This document shows positions 6,423 through 9,932 of a stretch of DNA of 9,932 nt, piece by piece (positions within the stretch are counted from its first letter, which is position 1; every line of letters begins with the position of its first letter). Source of the stretch: a candidate division TA06 bacterium (GTDB lineage Bacteria > Ratteibacteria > UBA8468 > MWAK01); contig JAKJFK010000048.1 in assembly GCA_022704925.1 (NCBI GenBank), positions 1 through 9,932 on the forward strand, given 5' to 3'. A program made the position numbers and the translations under genes. The notes under the pieces were generated by a model, which worked only from the letters and a program-made list of their open reading frames with translations, made no database searches and was not told the DNA's origin.

Positions 6423-6423
6423 T

Positions 6424-7098
6424 TCATTTTTCGGTTCTCGTCTCTTCCTGCTTCAGCCGGGCCAGTTCCGCCTCCAGGCTCTGCACGCGCTCGTGAAGCC
6501 TCGAGCATTCCCGGAAGAGCAGGCGCAGCGGCTCGGCAAACGGGTCGGGCAGCTTCCCGTGTTCCAGGTCGATCGGCAGTTTCCGGTGTTCGCCGACCAC
6601 CCGGGCCGGGATACCGACCACCGTAACCCCTTCGGGCACGTTCTTGATAACCACCGAACCGGCCCCGATGAGCACCCCGTCCCCGATATTGATGGGACCG
6701 AGCACGGCCGCGCCGGTGCCGACCACCACCCGGTTTCCGAGGGTCGGGTGGCGCTTCTTCTTGACCAGGGAGGTCCCGCCCAGAACCACGCCCTGGTAGA
6801 GAAGCACGTCATCGCCGACCTCGGTCGTCTCGCCGATGACCACGCCCATGCCGTGATCAATGAAGAAACGGCGGCCGATCCGGGCACCGGGATGAATCTC
6901 GATGCCGGTCAAAAAACGATTAAAATGAGAAATAAGCCGGGCGAAAGTGCGGGAACCGGTGCGCCAGAAGAAATGGGCAACCCGGTGCAGCCAGACCGCG
7001 TGCAGGCCCGGATAGCAGAGCAGGACCTCGACCAGGCTGCGGGCGGCCGGATCACGGGCAAAGACGCTCCGGATATCCTCCCTTACTCCCTGCAGCAT
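6424..7098 (-). CDS. cysE: Serine O-acetyltransferase CysE (short form)
   Basis: CysE transfers acetyl from acetyl-CoA to L-serine to make O-acetylserine, the committed step of cysteine synthesis in the cytosol. The 224-residue protein has a short N-terminal helical part (including [15 protein letters not shown] and [17 protein letters not shown]) and then a left-handed beta-helix of hexapeptide repeats from about residue 66 (EIHPGARIG) to 168. Asp81-His82 in [13 protein letters not shown] fit the catalytic dyad; [15 protein letters not shown] is the acetyl-CoA loop region. It lacks the longer N-terminal domain of enteric CysE. The last 30 residues (about 191-218) have heptad-like leucines and look like a coiled coil, and the protein ends in Lys rather than the C-terminal Ile used to dock CysK in enteric bacteria. 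The ATG lies 1 base after the E2 stop, with GGGGAG as ribosome site, implying translational coupling to the dehydrogenase genes. Confidence 0.95.
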   Translation of the reverse strand: MLQGVREDIRSVFARDPAARSLVEVLLCYPGLHAVWLHRVAHFFWRTGSRTFARLISHFNRFLTGIEIHPGARIGRRFFIDHGMGVVIGETTEVGDDVLLYQGVVLGGTSLVKKKRHPTLGNRVVVGTGAAVLGPINIGDGVLIGAGSVVIKNVPEGVTVVGIPARVVGEHRKLPIDLEHGKLPDPFAEPLRLLFRECSRLHERVQSLEAELARLKQEETRTEK

Positions 7099-7099
7099 T

Positions 7100-8278
7100 T
7101 CACTCCCCGTCCTGGTCGATCAATTCCTGGATGCGCTGGAGGAAACGGCCTCCGCAGGCGCCGTCCACCACGCGGTGATCGGCGGCCAGCGTCAATTCCA
7201 GGAGCGGCCGGATCATGATGGAGCCGTCCCGGACCAGCAGGCCCTCCCGGATGGCGCCGACGCCAAGGATGGCCACCTGGGGCGGATAGATGATCGGGTA
7301 AAAGGAATCCACTCCGTACATGCCCAGGTTGGAGATGGTGAAGGTTCCCCCCTCCAGGTCGCCGCGCTGGAGCCGGTTGGCCCGGGCCAGCGCCACCAGC
7401 CGCTTCCGTTCGGCGACCAGCTCGGCCAGGGAAAGCTTGCCGGCCGACTTGATCACCGGCACCACCAGCCCCTCGGCCACCGAAACCGCCAGGCCGAGGT
7501 TGACCGTTTCGTAGACGGTCACCGAATCGTTCTCAAAGGTGGCGTTCAGGTCGGGAAACTCGCCCAGCGCCGCGGCGACCGCCCTCACCAGCAGGTCGGT
7601 GTAGGTGATCTCCGGACTGGAGGCCTTCAGGCGGACGCGGGCTGCGGTCAGGGCCGAAACGTCGAGGACCCGGCGCAGGTAGTAATGGGGGATCTCACGC
7701 TTGCTCTGGCTCAGGCGGGCGGCGATCAGCTGGCGCATCGGCGAAAGGCGCTTTTTACCGGAGGCCGCGGGCGCCGGCGGACCCTTCTTCAGGCCGACCT
7801 CGGCGGCCGACCGGACATCACGCTCGGTCACCCGACCGCCCGGCCCGGTGCCGGGAATCGAGGCCAGGGGAAGGCCGAGCTCCCGGGCCAGGCGCCGGGC
7901 CAGCGGCGAAGCCGCCACCGGAGCATCATCCTTCCGTCCGGAGACCGGCCCCTCGGCTCCGGCCGCCGGAAGCGGCTCCGCTCCCCCGGTTTTTGGCGCC
8001 GGCGCAACAACCGAGCCGGCCGGCAGCGGTTCCTCAAGATTGTCGGCCAGGTAGCCGACCACCGTGGTCACCGGAATCGGCCGGTCGCCGGCCGCCACCA
8101 GGATCCGGCGCAGGATGCCGGCCCGGGGCGATTCAACCTCGAAGTTGGTCTTGTCGCTCATCACCTCGAAAATCACCTCGCCCTTGGCGACCCGGTCGCC
8201 CTCGGACTTGAGCCACTTTACCAGGAACCCCTCTTCCATCGTCTCGCCCAGCTTGGGCATGATGATTTCTTTGACCAT
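7100..8278 (-). CDS. Dihydrolipoamide acyltransferase (E2) of a 2-oxoacid/acetoin dehydrogenase complex
   Basis: E2 is the core of the dehydrogenase complex: it takes the acyl group from E1 onto lipoate and passes it to CoA. The 392-residue protein shows three parts. One lipoyl domain spans residues 1-77, with the lipoylated Lys43 in [14 protein letters not shown] Pro/Ala/Gly linker leads to a peripheral subunit-binding domain at about 120-157 ([13 protein letters not shown] to GGRVTERDV). The catalytic acyltransferase domain runs from about 175 to 392, with SNLGMYG (316-322) and the active-site ADHRVVDGA (His368, Asp372). Only one lipoyl domain is present, as in many bacterial E2 proteins. 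It starts 15 bases after the E1 beta stop and ends 1 base before cysE. Substrate (pyruvate, acetoin or branched-chain oxoacid) cannot be fixed from sequence by eye, so no gene symbol is given. Lipoate synthesis genes and E3 are not in the window. Confidence 0.93.
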   Translation of the reverse strand: MVKEIIMPKLGETMEEGFLVKWLKSEGDRVAKGEVIFEVMSDKTNFEVESPRAGILRRILVAAGDRPIPVTTVVGYLADNLEEPLPAGSVVAPAPKTGGAEPLPAAGAEGPVSGRKDDAPVAASPLARRLARELGLPLASIPGTGPGGRVTERDVRSAAEVGLKKGPPAPAASGKKRLSPMRQLIAARLSQSKREIPHYYLRRVLDVSALTAARVRLKASSPEITYTDLLVRAVAAALGEFPDLNATFENDSVTVYETVNLGLAVSVAEGLVVPVIKSAGKLSLAELVAERKRLVALARANRLQRGDLEGGTFTISNLGMYGVDSFYPIIYPPQVAILGVGAIREGLLVRDGSIMIRPLLELTLAADHRVVDGACGGRFLQRIQELIDQDGE

Positions 8279-8293
8279 ATAATTTTCAGCCCC

Positions 8294-9268
8294 TCAGGCC
8301 AGCAGTTCCCTGACTTCGCGATAGATTCGATCCGGATCGGGAATGGTCAGTTTTTCCAGGACCGGGCTCTTGGGCATCGGGACGTCGGCGCCGGCGATGC
8401 GGCGGATCGGCGCGTCCAGGTAATCAAAGCAATGCTCCATAATCTGCAGGCCGATCTCGGCGCCGGTGCCGCCGGTTCGGGTTCCCTCCTCCACGAGGAC
8501 GGCCCGGTGCGTCCGGCGCACCGAGGCGGCGATCGTTTCGATGTCCAGCGGAAGCAGGGTCCGGGGATCGATCACCTCGGCCTCGATGCCCTCGCCGGCC
8601 AGGCGTTCGGCCGCCTCGAGGGCGAAGAGCAGCATCCGGGAATGGGCGACGATGGTCACGTCGCGGCCCGGCCGCTTCACCTCGGCCCGGCCGATCGGAA
8701 CCAGATACTCGCCCTCGGGAACCGGCCCCTTGGTGTTGTAAAGCATCTTGTGCTCTATGAAAAGAATGGGGTTCTCCTCCCGGATGGCGGACTTGAGCAG
8801 CCCCTTGGCGTCGGCCGGGGTGGACGGCATCACGACCTTCAAGCCCGGTATGTGCAGGAACCAGGCCTCCAGGCTCTGGGAATGGTGGGCGCCCAGGGTC
8901 CGGCCGGCGCCGCCCTCGGTCCGGATGACCAGCGGCACCCTGGTCTTGCCGCCGAACATGTAGCGGATCTTGGCCACCTGGTTGTTGACCTGCTCCAGGC
9001 AGATGCCCATGAAATCGACGTACATGATCTCCACCACCGGCCGCAGACCGGTGATGGCCGCACCCAGTCCGGCGCCGATGATGGCCGCCTCGGAGATGGC
9101 GGTGTCGCGGACCCGCTCTTCGCCGAATCGCTGCATCAGGCCGGCGGTCACCCCGTAGGCGCCGCCGTAAATGGCGATGTCCTCGCCCATCAGAAAAACG
9201 GAAGGATCCCGGTCCATCTCCTCGGCGAGGGCCTCGTTCAACGCCTGCCGGTAGGTTATCTCACGCAT
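8294..9268 (-). CDS. Thiamine-diphosphate-dependent dehydrogenase E1 component, beta subunit
   Basis: With E1 alpha this subunit forms the alpha2beta2 decarboxylase that attacks pyruvate, acetoin or a related 2-oxoacid and reductively acylates the E2 lipoate. I place the start at the ATG at 9268, giving 324 residues, the usual length, beginning MREITYRQALNEALAEEM as in this family. Motifs include LMGEDIA (Glu29), DTAISEAAIIGAGLGAA (Glu60, equivalent to the glutamate that activates the thiamine ring), QVAKIRYMFGG, and GRTLGAHHSQSLEAW (His128/129). The C-terminal transketolase-type domain contains VIDPRTLLPLD and VLVEEGTRTGG. The frame stays open upstream to 9526, but that extension is out-of-frame E1 alpha sequence. 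The start overlaps the E1 alpha stop by 8 bases and has a strong GGAGGAGGG site. The AcoB-like and PdhB-like groups are too close to separate by eye. Confidence 0.94.
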   Translation of the reverse strand: MREITYRQALNEALAEEMDRDPSVFLMGEDIAIYGGAYGVTAGLMQRFGEERVRDTAISEAAIIGAGLGAAITGLRPVVEIMYVDFMGICLEQVNNQVAKIRYMFGGKTRVPLVIRTEGGAGRTLGAHHSQSLEAWFLHIPGLKVVMPSTPADAKGLLKSAIREENPILFIEHKMLYNTKGPVPEGEYLVPIGRAEVKRPGRDVTIVAHSRMLLFALEAAERLAGEGIEAEVIDPRTLLPLDIETIAASVRRTHRAVLVEEGTRTGGTGAEIGLQIMEHCFDYLDAPIRRIAGADVPMPKSPVLEKLTIPDPDRIYREVRELLA

Positions 9269-9932
9269 AGATGCTGCCCTCCTCCGCCTCGTAGTAAACG
9301 TCGCGGTAAAGCTCCTCGGGGGCCGGGTCCGGGCTCTGGATGGCGAATTCCACGGCGGCCGCGATGGCGGCGGCGGTCTCCCGGTCGCACTCGTCCACCT
9401 CGGCCTGGGTGAGGATGCCGGCCTTGACGAGCCGGGCGGCAAACTGTTCGATACAGTCGCGGTCCTTCCAGTTCTTTTCCTCTTCCCTGGTGCGGTAGAC
9501 GCGCGGGTCGCTCCGGCTGTGGCCATAGTACCGGTAGGTGTTGGCGACCAGGAAGGCCGGGCCGCCGCCCTTCCGGGCGGCCGCCACCCGCCGGGCGACC
9601 GCCTCCCGGACCGCCAGCACGTCCATGCCGTCCAGGCACTCGGCCGGCATCCGGTAAGGAACCGCCTTCTGGGTAAGGTCGGTGACCGCGCAGGCCCGTT
9701 CCACCGAAACCGACATGCCGTAAAGGTTGTTTTCGCAGATGAAGATGACCGGCAGGCTCCAGCGGCCGGTCATGTTCAATGCTTCATGGAAGAGCCCGGT
9801 GTTGGTGGCGCCGTCGCCGAAGAAGCAGAGGACCACCTGGTCGGTGGCCCGCAGCCGGATCGAAAGACCGGCCCCGGCGGCAATCCCGAGACTGCCGCCC
9901 ACCACCCCGTTGGCGCCCAGGTTTCCCTGGGA
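9261..9932 (-). CDS. Thiamine-diphosphate-dependent dehydrogenase E1 component, alpha subunit (5' end outside window)
   Basis: E1 alpha binds thiamine diphosphate and magnesium and catalyses decarboxylation with E1 beta. The visible 223 residues run from the right edge to a TGA at 9261. They start in SQGNLGANGVVGGSLGIAA, and the frame is open to the edge, so roughly 100 N-terminal residues are missing. The thiamine-diphosphate motif is clear: FFGDGATNTGLFHEALNM through VIFICENN (GDG about 30 residues before NN). NTYRYYGHSRSDPRVYR contains the conserved phosphorylation-loop His-Ser-Arg-Ser-Asp region. The wording of these motifs recalls AcoA (acetoin dehydrogenase) as well as PdhA, so the substrate is left open. 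It is the first visible gene of the upstream cluster; its promoter must lie beyond 9932. Confidence 0.94.
   Translation of the reverse strand, partial: SQGNLGANGVVGGSLGIAAGAGLSIRLRATDQVVLCFFGDGATNTGLFHEALNMTGRWSLPVIFICENNLYGMSVSVERACAVTDLTQKAVPYRMPAECLDGMDVLAVREAVARRVAAARKGGGPAFLVANTYRYYGHSRSDPRVYRTREEEKNWKDRDCIEQFAARLVKAGILTQAEVDECDRETAAAIAAAVEFAIQSPDPAPEELYRDVYYEAEEGSIYA
9277..9285 (-). promoter_or_regulatory. Ribosome binding site deciding the E1 beta start
   Basis: GGAGGAGGG on the minus strand lies 8 bases before the ATG at 9268, inside the last codons of E1 alpha. It supports this ATG over any earlier in-frame start of E1 beta and makes translational coupling of the two subunits likely, fitting their equal stoichiometry. 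Confidence 0.75.

Noticed and set aside
7175-9412. Long open frame on the plus strand (745 codons)
   Set aside because: It runs antisense to E2, E1 beta and E1 alpha, all with clear catalytic motifs. Its translation is Gly/Arg/Asp/His/Gln-rich with no recognisable domain, as expected for the complement of GC-rich genes.
9269-9526. N-terminal extension of E1 beta
   Set aside because: The frame is open, but the extra residues are out-of-frame E1 alpha sequence rich in Arg/Pro/Ser. The ATG at 9268 has a strong ribosome site and gives the normal family length.
9903-9905. GTG as start of E1 alpha
   Set aside because: The frame continues upstream to the window edge as SQGNLGANG, which is conserved E1 alpha sequence, so this GTG is an internal Val codon.
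1-9932. Mobile elements, CRISPR arrays, tRNA/rRNA genes, defence or toxin-antitoxin genes
   Set aside because: Nearly all the sequence is accounted for by the eleven metabolic and regulatory genes. I saw no transposase, direct-repeat array or RNA-gene signature on either strand.

Overview
The window is a GC-rich (clearly above 60% by eye) stretch of bacterial chromosome in which every credible gene lies on the minus strand, so transcription runs from high to low coordinates. It holds eleven protein-coding genes, two of them cut by the window edges. Gaps are very short and several genes overlap. I see no tRNA or rRNA gene, CRISPR array, insertion sequence or phage gene. The organism cannot be named from this window. 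A diadenylate cyclase gene (cdaA, c-di-AMP synthesis) next to pdxJ (the DXP-dependent vitamin B6 pathway, largely absent from Firmicutes and Actinobacteria) points to a diderm lineage with the Desulfobacterota-like neighbourhood 'cdaA-ybbR-(glmM)-pdxJ', possibly an uncultured phylum. This is inference.

Upstream cluster (9932 down to 3686), in transcription order: E1 alpha (partial) and E1 beta of a thiamine-diphosphate-dependent 2-oxoacid or acetoin dehydrogenase, its lipoyl acyltransferase E2, serine O-acetyltransferase (cysE), a secreted protein with four LysM domains, methylthioribose-1-phosphate isomerase (mtnA), and a creatininase-family amidohydrolase. Spacings run from an 8-base overlap to 42 bases, consistent with one operon whose promoter lies beyond the right edge. 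The E1/E2 genes would make acyl-CoA (acetyl-CoA if this is pyruvate or acetoin dehydrogenase), which CysE could use to start cysteine synthesis. No E3 (dihydrolipoamide dehydrogenase) is in the window.

Boundary (3685-3474): the only sizeable intergenic region, 212 bases. It holds GC-rich inverted repeats, a strong sigma70-type promoter (TTTACA - 18 - TATAAT) reading leftward, and a leader of about 90 nt with a 7-bp stem upstream of trpS.

Downstream cluster (3473 down to 1): trpS with a four-cysteine motif like that of [4Fe-4S] tryptophanyl-tRNA synthetases, hisC, cdaA, a 63-residue protein that looks like the membrane anchor of CdaR/YbbR with no YbbR domain, and pdxJ (partial). Overlaps of 11 and 4 bases and gaps of 6 and 4 bases argue for a single transcript. 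The main oddity is the CdaR homologue reduced to its transmembrane anchor, still in its normal place after cdaA and with good translation signals, and with the usual glmM missing from between it and pdxJ. Most of the rest is recognisable housekeeping metabolism.
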